41,763 nt of DNA, from contig JAJFFJ010000062.1 in NCBI GenBank assembly GCA_021776685.1, positions 1 through 41,763 of the forward strand, written 5' to 3'. The position numbers and the translations under genes are program-made. The notes beneath the pieces are model-generated. The model did no database searches. It was given only the letters and a program-made list of their open reading frames with translations, and had not been told where the DNA came from. Shown piece by piece: positions 24,691-32,521 of this stretch. Position 1 is the stretch's first letter. Each line of letters opens with the position of its first letter. The DNA is from Alphaproteobacteria bacterium (lineage in GTDB: Bacteria; Pseudomonadota; Alphaproteobacteria; Bin65).

Positions 24691-25170
24691 TTAGATGATT
24701 TCGAAGATCGCATCGATTTCTACAGACGTGTTCATGGGCAGCACAGGTGCGCCGACGGCAAAGCGGGCGTGGCGGCCTGCCTCGCCGAAAACCTCGACCA
24801 TCAGGTCGGACGCACCATTGATAACCTTCGGATGATCCGTGAAGTCGGGCGTGCAGCAGACGAAGCCGCCGAGTTTAATGCAGCGGACAACCCGGTCCAG
24901 ATCGCCGTCCAGGGCGTCTTTGGTCTGCGCCAGAATATTGAGCCCGACAATACGGGCGCACACGATGGCGTCGTCGAGGGAGACGGTGTCGCCGACGCAG
25001 CCATTGTAATGCAGCGCGCCATCCTGGAAGGGCCCCTGACCGGCGATCCACACCTGTTTGACGCCACCGGCGCGGGTTTTGGTCCAGGGCACATAGCTGG
25101 CCACAGGCGCCATGGGCGGCGGCAGGTCGATACCGAGGTCCGCAAGCCTGCCGTCAATCCTGCCCGCCAT
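24691..25170 (-). CDS. RidA family protein (paralogue 2)
   Basis: A 159-residue RidA/YjgF-fold protein and the first gene of a four-gene operon. It keeps the GRHARFAVGAPVLP motif with the substrate arginine and the NGASDLMVEVFGEAG loop. ATG 25170 was chosen because GGAGGGG lies 7 nt upstream; an alternative start at 25212 lacks support. Compared with its neighbour it has a short insertion near residue 34 (WTKTRAGGVKQ) and different residues around the pocket (HYNGCVGDTV against PWKGHLGKDV). The two may have distinct substrates or form a hetero-trimer; both ideas are inference. Confidence 0.9.
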   Translation of the reverse strand: MAGRIDGRLADLGIDLPPPMAPVASYVPWTKTRAGGVKQVWIAGQGPFQDGALHYNGCVGDTVSLDDAIVCARIVGLNILAQTKDALDGDLDRVVRCIKLGGFVCCTPDFTDHPKVINGASDLMVEVFGEAGRHARFAVGAPVLPMNTSVEIDAIFEII

Positions 25171-25268
25171 GGGTTTCCCCTCCGTGATATTTGTGCGCCA
25201 TGATTTCTGCACCCTTGTGCGCTAGACTTCCGCCATCCTGAAGGCCCTGTGGGCCGCAGGCAAGAAAG

Positions 25269-25976
25269 ATGGCGATGCAACAAGGTACGGCCAAGGGGCG
25301 ACCCAGAATTCTTTCGGTTCTTCGGCCGGTTCTTCTGGCAGCGGGGGCCTGCCTGTGGGCAGTCCCGGCTGCTGCGGGCGACTATCTTGAGGATGCCCCT
25401 GTGGCCTATCGCGCTGATGTTGAGGTACAGGCGGGCGGAAGCCGCTATCGCGGGCGCATCTATCACCGGCCCGGCATGCAGCGCCGTGCTTTTGCCGGCC
25501 AGGGTCGATATCAAATTCTGCGGTTTGACAAGGGCATGGCCCGATGGGTGGACCCTGAAAACCGCCAATGGTGGCCCGAGCCTCTGTCTGCTGTGGGGCT
25601 CCTCTCCCGGGCGCAATTGAGCCTTGTACAGGTGGGCGAGGAGATGCTGCTGGGGCGTCGCGCGCGCGTCTACAAGGCCTCCGGCATGATGTCGAGCGGC
25701 GCCCGCATTCGCGGCCAGATCTGGGTGGACAAGAGTGGCATCCTGCTGCGGGCGCGGCTGTCGGCACGGGCCGGCCGCCGGCGCTGGACCTATAAAATGA
25801 AGGTGATCTCCCTGCACGTCGGGCCGCAGGTAGGGTCGTTGTTCACAATACCGGCAGCTTATCGACGCCGCGGGGCTGAGCCCTTCTGGTCACCGGGCCG
25901 CACGGCTGTTCGTGGCGGCACGGACAAAAAGGGACACGACTCCCGCCAGTCACTGGAAGATCTGTTCCGGCGCTGA
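25269..25976 (+). CDS. Exported LolA-like hypothetical protein
   Basis: A 235-residue protein with a signal peptide (basic start, hydrophobic PVLLAAGACLWAVPAAAG, cleavage likely near residue 37). The mature part looks like an all-beta LolA/outer-membrane-lipoprotein-sorting type half-barrel: repeated strands such as YRGRIYHRPGMQRR, QILRFDKGMARWVDPE and IRGQIWVDKSGILLRARLS. Known homologues carry a similar cue, in which a lipid- or polymer-binding sheet is followed by VISLHVGPQV. The tail (from about 205) is charged and probably disordered. The fold call is by pattern, not by a named motif. It is divergent from the RidA operon (98 bp) and convergent with the racemase-like gene. Confidence 0.6.
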   Translation: MAMQQGTAKGRPRILSVLRPVLLAAGACLWAVPAAAGDYLEDAPVAYRADVEVQAGGSRYRGRIYHRPGMQRRAFAGQGRYQILRFDKGMARWVDPENRQWWPEPLSAVGLLSRAQLSLVQVGEEMLLGRRARVYKASGMMSSGARIRGQIWVDKSGILLRARLSARAGRRRWTYKMKVISLHVGPQVGSLFTIPAAYRRRGAEPFWSPGRTAVRGGTDKKGHDSRQSLEDLFRR

Positions 25977-25987
25977 AGCCTGCCCGC

Positions 25988-26659
25988 CTACGCCGCCTGG
26001 TGCCGCGCAATGGCGGCGATATGGATGTCGGCGCTGTCGATCACCGGATAGCCCGGATCGTGATCCTCGAATGCCAGGAACAGGTCTGTACCTGACAGCA
26101 GCACCACTTCCGCCCCTTGTTCGTCACAAAGCGCCCGGCCCGCCTCAAAAAGATGTGCCCGCTGGGCCTCGGTCACAACACCGGGCACGGCCATGGCGAC
26201 GTAGGTGGCGTGCACCGTCTCCAGCTCATCCCCCCGGGGCGCAACCCAGTCGACGGAGGTCAGGCCGCCATAGATGCCTGTGGCCATGACCCTGCGCGTG
26301 CCCAGCAGCCCAACACGCTTGATCCCCCGTCCGGAAATGTCCCGGTCGATTTCCGGGATCGCGTTGATCAGCGGCAGGGGAGAGATCGCTTTCAATTCCT
26401 CAATACAGAAATGCCCGCCGACAGAAGTGACCGCAGCCATCTCCGCGCCGGCATCCTTCATTCGGCTGATCAGTGCTGCGAAGATTGCCGCCTGCGCGTC
26501 TGTATTGCCTTCGGTGAAGTTACGGACCAGGTCGCGGGCTTCCGCATGGACAATGGTCAGGTCCATAGGGTCGCCCGAGTCCTGAAATGCCTCGACCAGT
26601 CCCCGATAGTAAAGCCAGGTGGCCGCCGGGCCGATGCCGCCGATCAATCCCACATGCAT
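25988..26659 (-). CDS. Aspartate/glutamate racemase family protein lacking both catalytic cysteines
   Basis: A 223-residue protein of the Asp/Glu racemase fold: VGLIGGIGPAATWLYYRGL at the N-terminus and VGLLGTRRVMATGIY at the start of the second half are clear family blocks. The first active-site motif (normally a Cys-Asn-Thr-x-His type) reads VTSVGGH at 77-83, with Thr or Val in place of Cys. The second (normally Gly-Cys-Thr-Glu) reads LSGTD at 188-192, with Gly in place of Cys. Two-base racemase chemistry therefore looks impossible in the usual form. It may be an isomerase/decarboxylase relative or a binding protein. GGAG lies 9 nt before ATG 26659. Confidence 0.82.
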   Translation of the reverse strand: MHVGLIGGIGPAATWLYYRGLVEAFQDSGDPMDLTIVHAEARDLVRNFTEGNTDAQAAIFAALISRMKDAGAEMAAVTSVGGHFCIEELKAISPLPLINAIPEIDRDISGRGIKRVGLLGTRRVMATGIYGGLTSVDWVAPRGDELETVHATYVAMAVPGVVTEAQRAHLFEAGRALCDEQGAEVVLLSGTDLFLAFEDHDPGYPVIDSADIHIAAIARHQAA

Positions 26660-26666
26660 GTTCCGT

Positions 26667-26698
26667 CACTCCAGTGTCCTGCCACTCCAGTGTCCTGC
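26667..26698. repeat. Perfect 16-bp tandem repeat
   Basis: CACTCCAGTGTCCTGC occurs twice back to back (26667-26682 and 26683-26698), just upstream of the racemase-like gene. The copy nearest the gene supplies the GGAG used as its ribosome-binding site; the other copy provides a second, more distant GGAG. Confidence 0.9.
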
Positions 26699-26729
26699 CG
26701 GTCAGGTGATGTGATGTCGGGGGCGCCGG

Positions 26730-26758
26730 AAAAAAAGAGGGGCGCCCGAGGGCGCCCC
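26730..26758 (-). terminator. Intrinsic terminator downstream of the nrdJ operon
   Basis: Read on the - strand, GGGGCGCC (26758-26751) pairs perfectly with GGCGCCCC (26746-26739) across a 4-nt loop. After two bases a run of seven T follows (26736-26730). It closes whatever is transcribed leftwards from nrdJ, the GrlR-like gene or the structured segment. It separates them from the racemase-like gene, which must have its own promoter. Confidence 0.85.
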
Positions 26759-26759
26759 A

Positions 26760-26930
26760 GTTTGTTGGGAGAAGTAACGGTCAGGCAAATGTTGCTGAAG
26801 TCATCAGCAGCAGCCACCAGACCGGTCAGGCGAACCTGCCCGTCCTGGCTTTGCCAGCCTGAACCCGGGGGAACCGGGCCCAGGAAATAATCGTGATCAC
26901 AGGCTACATATGACCACGATCTACAACCGC
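26760..26930 (-). ncRNA. Candidate structured RNA segment (unassigned)
   Basis: A gene-free stretch with several hairpins ahead of a - strand terminator. GTTGCTGA/TCAGCAGC with a 5-nt loop is at 26791-26811. CTGGC-TTT-GCCAG is at 26845-26857, CCCGG-GGGAA-CCGGG at 26864-26878 and ATCGTG/CACGAT at 26890-26920. A direct repeat CGGTCAGGCRA occurs at 26778 and 26823. It could be a small RNA, or the long 3' untranslated region of the nrdJ operon. It lacks the conserved tetraloop region of SRP RNA, and I could not match it to 6S RNA or a riboswitch. The strand is inferred from the terminator. Confidence 0.3.
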
Positions 26931-26961
26931 CGGGGGGCCGGAGGTTGAAGCTCGGAATTCC

Positions 26962-27315
26962 TCATACGGTCGGCAGTTCTCCTACTCTGTCGATCGTCAG
27001 TTGCAGGGGACCGTTGGGCAGGTTGACGTTGATCGTCCTGCCCAGATCGTCTGCGGAAATGTCGAGGCGGATCGGGATGTGCTCGCCGGCATCGTGGATC
27101 TTGCCGTCCGTGACCAGGGTGCTGGGCAGGCCGATGTGCAAATCGAGTTCGAAACGGTATCGGTCGGTATCGACTTCCCGGCAGGTGCCGAAATACTGGG
27201 CGCCCACAAGATCGTTGCCGATGATCGCGTCACCCCGCTTTTCAAATTGGGCGGCGCCGTCGCCGAAAAAGCCCCGATACTCAGCCCGGTATGCACCATC
27301 TTCCAGTTTTGCCAT
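26962..27315 (-). CDS. Small GrlR-like protein
   Basis: A 117-residue protein. The first 60 residues follow the GrlR-family pattern of a small beta sheet: LEDGAYRAEYRGFFGDGAAQF, then IIGNDLVGAQYFGTCREV with the Gly-x-Asp turn and the Y-x-G strand seen in that family. LPSTLVTDG is where GrlR proteins have their next conserved segment. Originally described as a negative regulator of type III secretion, GrlR-like proteins occur widely with unknown roles. It begins 32 bp after the nrdJ stop on the same strand, so it is in the nrdJ transcript. The family call rests on my pattern reading and needs a profile search. Confidence 0.55.
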   Translation of the reverse strand: MAKLEDGAYRAEYRGFFGDGAAQFEKRGDAIIGNDLVGAQYFGTCREVDTDRYRFELDLHIGLPSTLVTDGKIHDAGEHIPIRLDISADDLGRTINVNLPNGPLQLTIDRVGELPTV

Positions 27316-27347
27316 CAGCCGGTCTCCCGCCTCATGCTGTTACGCGT

Positions 27348-30300
27348 TTAGCTGCACCCGCTGGTTTCGCCGCAGGTGTCGCATTTCATGCAGGTGCCAT
27401 TGCGCACCAGGGTGAAGTTTCCGCACCCACCGCACGGATCGCCTTCGTAGCCCTTCATGCGAGCTTCGCGGATGCGAACCAGTTTCTTGTCCACGTTGCT
27501 GGCCACTTCCGCTGTGACGGCGATGACCTGGGTGTGCTCGGTCGTCTCGATTGTTGTGCCGTTGCCGCCAGAAGCCGCCGTAGGCGCGGCGGCGAGGGCT
27601 GTGACCTGATCCCCGCTGCTGTCGTTGCCATTGGTTGGGCTCGCAATTGGGCTCGCAGTTGGGCTGGCGGCCGGCGCTGTCGGCGCATCGCCGTTCTGGA
27701 AGTATGAGAAGCGGTTGCGCATGTACCCGATGCTGGCGACGCGCTTGACTTCATCAAGCATGGTCTCGGCGGCCTGCTCTGCGCCTGGATTATCTGGCAC
27801 CGCGCTTTCGTCAACGCCGCGTCCCATGCTGTCCGGGGCCATGTCGCCCGGTGTCGCGTGGGCAAGGTCGTCCCGGCCCAGGTAACTGATCGCCAACTCG
27901 CGGAAGACATAGTCCAGGATCGAGGTCGCCATCTTGATGGCGTCATTGCCCTCGACCATGCCGGCCGGCTCAAAGCGGGTGAAGGTGAACGCGTCGACGA
28001 ACTCTTCCAGCGGCACGCCGTACTGAAGGCCGATGGAGACGGCGATGGCGAAGTTGTTCATCAGGCTGCGGAAGGCGGCGCCTTCCTTGTGCATGTCGAT
28101 GAAGATCTCGCCGAGTGCGCCATCCGCATACTCGCCCGCATGGAGATAGACCTTGTGACCGCCGATGATCGCCTTTTGGGTGTAGCTTCGGCGGCGATTG
28201 GGCAGTTTGCGCCGTTCACTGCGTACGATGTGCTGAACAATCTGCTCCGCCATAATGACGGAGCGCTGTGCAGCCGGCGCTTCGATGACGCGTTCTATCG
28301 TCTCGGCGGCTTCGTCTTCGTCGCCGATTTCGTCGAATATGGTCGATGCGAGCGGCTGGCTCAGCTTGGAGCCGTCGCGGTAGAGCGCATTGGCCTTCAG
28401 GGCCAGCTTCCACGACATCTCGTAGGCGCTGCGACAGTCTTCTACGCTCGCATCCGCCGGCATGTTGACGGTCTTGGAGATAGCGCCGGAGATGAACGGC
28501 TGGGATGCGGCCATCATCTTGATATGGCTCTGCCAGCTGAGATAGCGCTTGCCGAGCTTACCGCAGGGATTGGCGCAGTCGAAGATTGCCAGGTGCTCGT
28601 CTTTGAGGTGAGGTGCGCCTTCCAGAGTCATTGCGCCGCAAACCCAGGTGTTGGCCTGGTCGATCTCGTCACGGCTAAAGCCAAGTGCGGCCAGCATGTC
28701 GAAGCTGGGGTCGTCCAGATCGGCGGCATCGAGATCCAGTTCCTCGACGCAGAACTGCTCGCCGAGCGTCCATTTGTTGAAGACGAACTTGATGTCGAAG
28801 GCGCTGCCGAGCGCATCCTCGATCGTGCCGATCACCTCTGTGGTGAAGCCCTTGTCGCGCAGTGCGTCATGGCCAATCGAAGGTGAACCCTTGAGGGTGC
28901 CACGGCCGACGGCATAGTTGATGATCTCTTCCACATGGCGCTTCGAATAGCCGAGCGTTTCAAGTGCCGGCGGCACCATGCGGTTGATGATCTTGAAATA
29001 GCCGCCGCCGGCGAGTTTCTTGAATTTGACCAGCGCGAAGTCCGGCTCGATGCCGGTGGTGTCGCAATCCATCACAAGACCAATGGTGCCGGTGGGCGCA
29101 ACAACAGTGGATTGCGCGTTGCGGTAGCCGTGGGCTTCGCCTTTGGCCAGCGCCCGGTCCCAGCTGTCTTTGGACGCCGCGGACAATGCATCGTCCGGGC
29201 AGTTTGCATGGTCGAGGGCCACCGGAGTCACAGACAGCTTTTCATAGCCATCAGTTTCCCCGTGCGCCGCGCGGCGATGGTTGCGAATCACCCGCAGCAT
29301 GTGCTGGCTGTTATCCGCGTAGCCTGGGAAGGCGCCGAGCTCTTCTGCCATCTCGGCTGAAGTCTCATAGGCGACGCCCGTCATGAGCGCCGATATTGCC
29401 GCACAGATCGCGCGGCCCTCGTCACTGTCATAGGGTTGGCTCGAGGCCATCAGATAGCCGCCGATATTGGCAAAGCCGAGTCCCAACGTGCGGTAACGGT
29501 AGGACAATTCAGCGATGCGCGCCGACGGGAACTGCGCCATCAGGACCGAAATTTCGAGGGTGATCGTCCACAGCCGGACGGCATGCTCAAAGGCCGCCAC
29601 ATCGAGCGTACCGTCGGCCTGACGGAAGGTCATCAGGTTGAGCGACGCCAGATTGCAGGCTGTGTCGTCCAGGAACATATATTCCGAACAGGGGTTGGAC
29701 GCGTTGATGCGCCCGCTGGCGGGGCAGGTGTGCCAGTCGTTGATTGTGGTGTCGTACTGGACCCCCGGGTCCGCTGACTGCCAGGCAGCCTCGGCGACTT
29801 TTTCCCACAGTTTGGCGGCGCTTCGGGTTTCGGTAACGCCGGTGGTGCGGCTCTTCAGCTGCCACTCGTCATCCGCTTCCACGGCATGCAGAAAATCGTC
29901 GGTCACCCGGACAGTGTTATTGGAATTCTGGCCAGAGACCGTGAGGTAGGCTTCGGAGTCCCAGTCGGTGTCGTACTGCTCAAATTCCACTTCGGTCTTG
30001 CCCTGACGCGCCAGTTGCAGCACGCGCTGGACATAATTTTCCGGGATCCTCGCTTGGCGCGCCTTGCGGATGGCGGCCTTCAGCGACGGATTGCTCTTTG
30101 GATCGAAGGGATCGGCGCCGTCGAAGTTGATGATCGCGTCGATGACGTCATTGAGGCATCTGAATGTGACGCGCGAGCCTGAGACGAGGGCCGCCACCTT
30201 GCGCTCCTCGATCACCTTCCAGTCGATGAATTTCTCGATGTCCGGATGGTCGATGTCGACGATGACCATCTTGGCCGCCCGGCGTGTGGTGCCGCCGGAC

Positions 30301-31082
30301 TTGATCGCGCCCGCAGCCCGGTCGCCGATCTTCAGGAAGCTCATCAGACCGGAGCTTTTTCCGCCACCTGACAGCGGCTCGTTCTCGCCACGGAGGGAGG
30401 AAAAGTTTGTGCCGGTGCCGGAGCCATATTTGAACAGCCGGGCTTCGCGGACCCACAGGTCCATGATGCCGCCTTCGTTGACCAGATCGTCATTGATCGC
30501 CTGAATAAAGCAGGCGTGAGGCTGGGGGTGTTCGTAGGAGGATTTTGACTTGGTCAGTTTGCCGGTTTGGTAGTCCACATAGCTGTGGCCCTGGCCCGGC
30601 CCGTCGATGCCATAGGCCCAGTGGAGACCTGTGTTGAACCATTGCGGCGAATTCGGCGCTGCCATCTGGCAGGCCAGCATGTAGCGCATCTCGTCGAAAT
30701 AGGCGCTGGCATCCTCGGCGCTGTCGAAATAGCCGCCCTTCCAGCCCCAATAGGCCCAGGTGCCGGCAAGTCGGTCGAACACCTGCTTGGCGCTGTGCTC
30801 ACCGCCCTTGCGGGCGCCTTTGGCGGCCTTCTTTCGCCACAGGAACTCGGGCATATCGTCTTCCTTGACAGCCTGAAGCTTCGAGGGCACGCCGGCCTTG
30901 CGGAAATATTTCTGCGCCAAGACGTCGGTGGCTACCTGCGTCCACGACTCCGGCACTTCCACCTTGTCATTCTGGAAGACGACCGATCCGTCCGGATTGC
31001 GAATCTCACTGACCGCTTTCCGGAACTTGATCCGGTCATAAGGGCTTTGAGACTCTTCGGTGAAATGGCGCTTGATTTGCAT
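27348..31082 (-). CDS. nrdJ: Vitamin B12-dependent (class II) ribonucleotide reductase
   Basis: A 1244-residue NrdJ that reduces ribonucleotides using adenosylcobalamin, oxygen-independent, in the cytoplasm. Key blocks are the phosphate-binding and active-site signature NPCSE with [11 protein letters not shown] after it, the [20 protein letters not shown] loop, [11 protein letters not shown], and the [21 protein letters not shown] barrel segment. The C-terminus has the [19 protein letters not shown] motif, two Cys pairs that serve as a zinc site and redox tail. Length is normal; no intein is inserted. ATG 31082 was chosen because GGAG lies 5 nt upstream and the N-terminus [11 protein letters not shown] fits the family. 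NrdR-like boxes lie at the likely promoter. Confidence 0.96.
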   Translation of the reverse strand: MQIKRHFTEESQSPYDRIKFRKAVSEIRNPDGSVVFQNDKVEVPESWTQVATDVLAQKYFRKAGVPSKLQAVKEDDMPEFLWRKKAAKGARKGGEHSAKQVFDRLAGTWAYWGWKGGYFDSAEDASAYFDEMRYMLACQMAAPNSPQWFNTGLHWAYGIDGPGQGHSYVDYQTGKLTKSKSSYEHPQPHACFIQAINDDLVNEGGIMDLWVREARLFKYGSGTGTNFSSLRGENEPLSGGGKSSGLMSFLKIGDRAAGAIKSGGTTRRAAKMVIVDIDHPDIEKFIDWKVIEERKVAALVSGSRVTFRCLNDVIDAIINFDGADPFDPKSNPSLKAAIRKARQARIPENYVQRVLQLARQGKTEVEFEQYDTDWDSEAYLTVSGQNSNNTVRVTDDFLHAVEADDEWQLKSRTTGVTETRSAAKLWEKVAEAAWQSADPGVQYDTTINDWHTCPASGRINASNPCSEYMFLDDTACNLASLNLMTFRQADGTLDVAAFEHAVRLWTITLEISVLMAQFPSARIAELSYRYRTLGLGFANIGGYLMASSQPYDSDEGRAICAAISALMTGVAYETSAEMAEELGAFPGYADNSQHMLRVIRNHRRAAHGETDGYEKLSVTPVALDHANCPDDALSAASKDSWDRALAKGEAHGYRNAQSTVVAPTGTIGLVMDCDTTGIEPDFALVKFKKLAGGGYFKIINRMVPPALETLGYSKRHVEEIINYAVGRGTLKGSPSIGHDALRDKGFTTEVIGTIEDALGSAFDIKFVFNKWTLGEQFCVEELDLDAADLDDPSFDMLAALGFSRDEIDQANTWVCGAMTLEGAPHLKDEHLAIFDCANPCGKLGKRYLSWQSHIKMMAASQPFISGAISKTVNMPADASVEDCRSAYEMSWKLALKANALYRDGSKLSQPLASTIFDEIGDEDEAAETIERVIEAPAAQRSVIMAEQIVQHIVRSERRKLPNRRRSYTQKAIIGGHKVYLHAGEYADGALGEIFIDMHKEGAAFRSLMNNFAIAVSIGLQYGVPLEEFVDAFTFTRFEPAGMVEGNDAIKMATSILDYVFRELAISYLGRDDLAHATPGDMAPDSMGRGVDESAVPDNPGAEQAAETMLDEVKRVASIGYMRNRFSYFQNGDAPTAPAASPTASPIASPTNGNDSSGDQVTALAAAPTAASGGNGTTIETTEHTQVIAVTAEVASNVDKKLVRIREARMKGYEGDPCGGCGNFTLVRNGTCMKCDTCGETSGCS

Positions 31083-31269
31083 CGGCTCCCCGACCCCTTT
31101 TTCTTTTCTGGGGCCGACGCCTGGTGCATGGCGCGTCCCCGGATGATGTCGCATCCCCCTGCGACGCGCTTGTTGCCGTATCCTCTCTGATGCCTTTCGG
31201 CGTGGGCGGGTCCCCGTTCGTCTTCGTCCCGCCCCCAGATGTCGTGCACGCAGTGCGCAGTGGGCCTAG

Positions 31270-31298
31270 ATGTTGATTTAGGCGCGGCAGGTTGTCAA
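31270..31298 (-). promoter_or_regulatory. Predicted nrdJ promoter
   Basis: On the - strand a consensus -35 TTGACA (31298-31293) is followed after 17 bp by CAACAT (31275-31270), a weak -10. The implied leader is about 180 nt. The first NrdR-like box ends 7 bp upstream of the -35. Confidence 0.45.
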
Positions 31299-31305
31299 TA
31301 AATTT

Positions 31306-31371
31306 CCACAATATGTAGTGATTTGAGCGGTCCAAAACACAATAGAAAGCATTTGAAACAATATATGGTGG
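31306..31371. promoter_or_regulatory. Three NrdR-box-like sites upstream of nrdJ
   Basis: Box 1 at 31306-31321 (CCACAATATGTAGTGA) and box 3 at 31356-31371 (AAACAATATATGGTGG) each match the published NrdR consensus at about 13 of 16 positions. Box 2 at 31337-31352 (ACACAATAGAAAGCAT) has a perfect left half and matches at about 12. Boxes 1 and 2 are 31 bp apart centre to centre, the usual three-turn spacing. NrdR represses ribonucleotide reductase genes when dATP is high, so control of nrdJ is expected. Confidence 0.65.
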
Positions 31372-31439
31372 AGCGCACATATTTGAAAGATAAAGAAATT
31401 ATGCGGGGCAGGGAGCCGGAAAAATAATCGGGCGATTGA

Positions 31440-31588
31440 GAAAAAAACTCGACCCCGTGATGGCCGTCACAGCCGTTCATCGTGGGCTCATGTAGATTAC
31501 CGCTCACTGGGAACAGGCCACGCGACAGGCCGACGCCCAGTGGAGCGACAGGAACCTCGGCGGCGGTCTTCGGACCGCCGCTTTTTTT
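31440..31588 (+). ncRNA. Candidate small RNA ending in an intrinsic terminator
   Basis: An 11-bp stem with one bulge joins 31501-31511 to 31536-31547 (CGCTCACTGGG with CCCAGTGGAGCG). Its 24-nt loop carries two copies of ACAGGCC (31513-31519, 31525-31531); a third ACAGG follows the stem at 31548. Twelve bases after the stem comes a strong terminator. No protein gene on the + strand lies upstream within the gap, so an RNA gene is the simplest reading. The 5' end and promoter are not clear; the left boundary is a guess. I could not match it to SRP, 6S, RNase P or tmRNA. Confidence 0.45.
31560..31588 (+). terminator. Intrinsic terminator, + strand
   Basis: A 9-bp perfect GC stem (31560-31568 with 31573-31581) is closed by a TTCG tetraloop and followed by seven T (31582-31588). 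No T-run follows on the - strand, so it acts for + strand transcripts, although it lies 29 bp past the end of a - strand gene. Confidence 0.88.
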
Positions 31589-31617
31589 CTGACCGGTAAG
31601 GGCGTGCGGGTGGCTTT

Positions 31618-32520
31618 CTAGTTGGCCGTGGTGGCCGGGCGCTCCAGGCTGACCAGCAGCACCGCGGCAATTACCATGGCCGCACCCACATATTGCACCG
31701 GGTCCAGGACCTCGCCGAGCACGAGCATGGCGACGAAAATGGTGACCACCGGCTCGTTGTTCATGATCAGTGCGCCGCGCGGGCCGCCCAGGTACGAAAT
31801 GCCGATATAAAAAGTAAGAATGGCCGTGGCGAAGCCGATGGAGACTGCGGCCAGCGCCCACCACGCATTCGAATGGGCCGGTAACGCCCCGTCGCCGCTG
31901 ACCACAAATATGATCAGTGAGACAACCAACACCGCGACCATCATATGGAAGATCACACCCACGCGCGGCAGCCGCAGCATCATCCGTGAGCTGCCGACCA
32001 CGTTGATGGCAAAGCCCACCGCGGTCGCCAGGCCCAGCAGAATGCCGGCAAGCGCCACATCGCCGCCGCCCACATTCAACGCGATGGCCAGGCCGATAAA
32101 CGCGATGCCAGCTGCCATAATGCGAAGTGGCGTCAGTCGTTCATGGCCCAGTGCGGCGGAAAGCAGACCGACCAGGATCGGCCCCAAATAGAGCAGCAGC
32201 ACGGTCAGGCTGACGGGGATGAGCAAGATCGCATAGAGGAAGCATGCATTGATTGCGGCAAAGGCGACGCCTAGGCCCCACAACTTCGCGCAGTCGGTCA
32301 GGCCGTAGCGCAGATGGGTACGGCCAATCATGGCCCAAATCAAAACCACCACGACCATCGCCATCGTGCGCGTCATCAGCACCGTCGGTGGTGTCAGGCC
32401 CTGGTCATAGGCAATCTGCGCCAGCACATTTGAGAAGCTGAAGGCGACGGTGGAGAACAGAAGGATTGGGACGCCCAATGCCGGGTTCTGGGCGGTGCCC
32501 TGGTTTGTGCCCGCGCTCAT
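31618..32520 (-). CDS. EamA family transporter (second of a pair)
   Basis: A 300-residue inner-membrane protein with about ten predicted transmembrane helices in two EamA repeats (about residues 15-140 and 155-290). Typical family cues are the opening ILLFSTVAFSFSNVLAQIAYDQG, the end of repeat one (PVSLTVLLLYLGPILVGLLSAALGHERL), and the matching end of repeat two (NNEPVVTIFVAMLVLGEVL). EamA proteins export amino acids, metabolites or drugs; the substrate cannot be read. It begins 1 bp after the stop of its paralogue (TGA-T-ATG), so the two are translated from one message. Confidence 0.9.
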   Translation of the reverse strand: MSAGTNQGTAQNPALGVPILLFSTVAFSFSNVLAQIAYDQGLTPPTVLMTRTMAMVVVVLIWAMIGRTHLRYGLTDCAKLWGLGVAFAAINACFLYAILLIPVSLTVLLLYLGPILVGLLSAALGHERLTPLRIMAAGIAFIGLAIALNVGGGDVALAGILLGLATAVGFAINVVGSSRMMLRLPRVGVIFHMMVAVLVVSLIIFVVSGDGALPAHSNAWWALAAVSIGFATAILTFYIGISYLGGPRGALIMNNEPVVTIFVAMLVLGEVLDPVQYVGAAMVIAAVLLVSLERPATTAN

Positions 32521-32521
32521 A

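Larger units (their letters stand above)
26660..26961. other. Intergenic region with terminator and structured segment
   Basis: About 302 bp between the racemase-like gene and the small gene behind nrdJ, both on the - strand. From left to right it holds a 16-bp tandem repeat, an intrinsic terminator for - strand transcripts, and about 160 bp with several hairpins (each listed separately). An open frame on the - strand through this stretch has no start codon near its beginning and reads through the terminator, so I do not call it coding. Confidence 0.6.
31083..31617. other. Intergenic region between nrdJ and the EamA pair
   Basis: About 535 bp without a protein gene. The 31083-31270 part is the likely nrdJ leader; a hairpin GTCGCA/TGCGAC sits at 31148-31165. 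The 31290-31380 part is AT-rich and holds the promoter and NrdR-like boxes. The 31440-31588 part is a candidate + strand RNA ending in an intrinsic terminator. The last 29 bp lead to the stop of the EamA gene on the - strand. Confidence 0.7.

Noticed and set aside
26760-26930. SRP (4.5S) RNA
   Set aside because: The conserved GGAAG-CAGCC region of the SRP apical loop is absent on both strands.
26700-26940. Open frame on the - strand with fairly natural-looking residues
   Set aside because: It has no start codon near its beginning and reads straight through the terminator hairpin and T-run.
27348-31082. Intein in nrdJ
   Set aside because: Ribonucleotide reductases often carry inteins, but the protein has normal length and shows no intein splice blocks.
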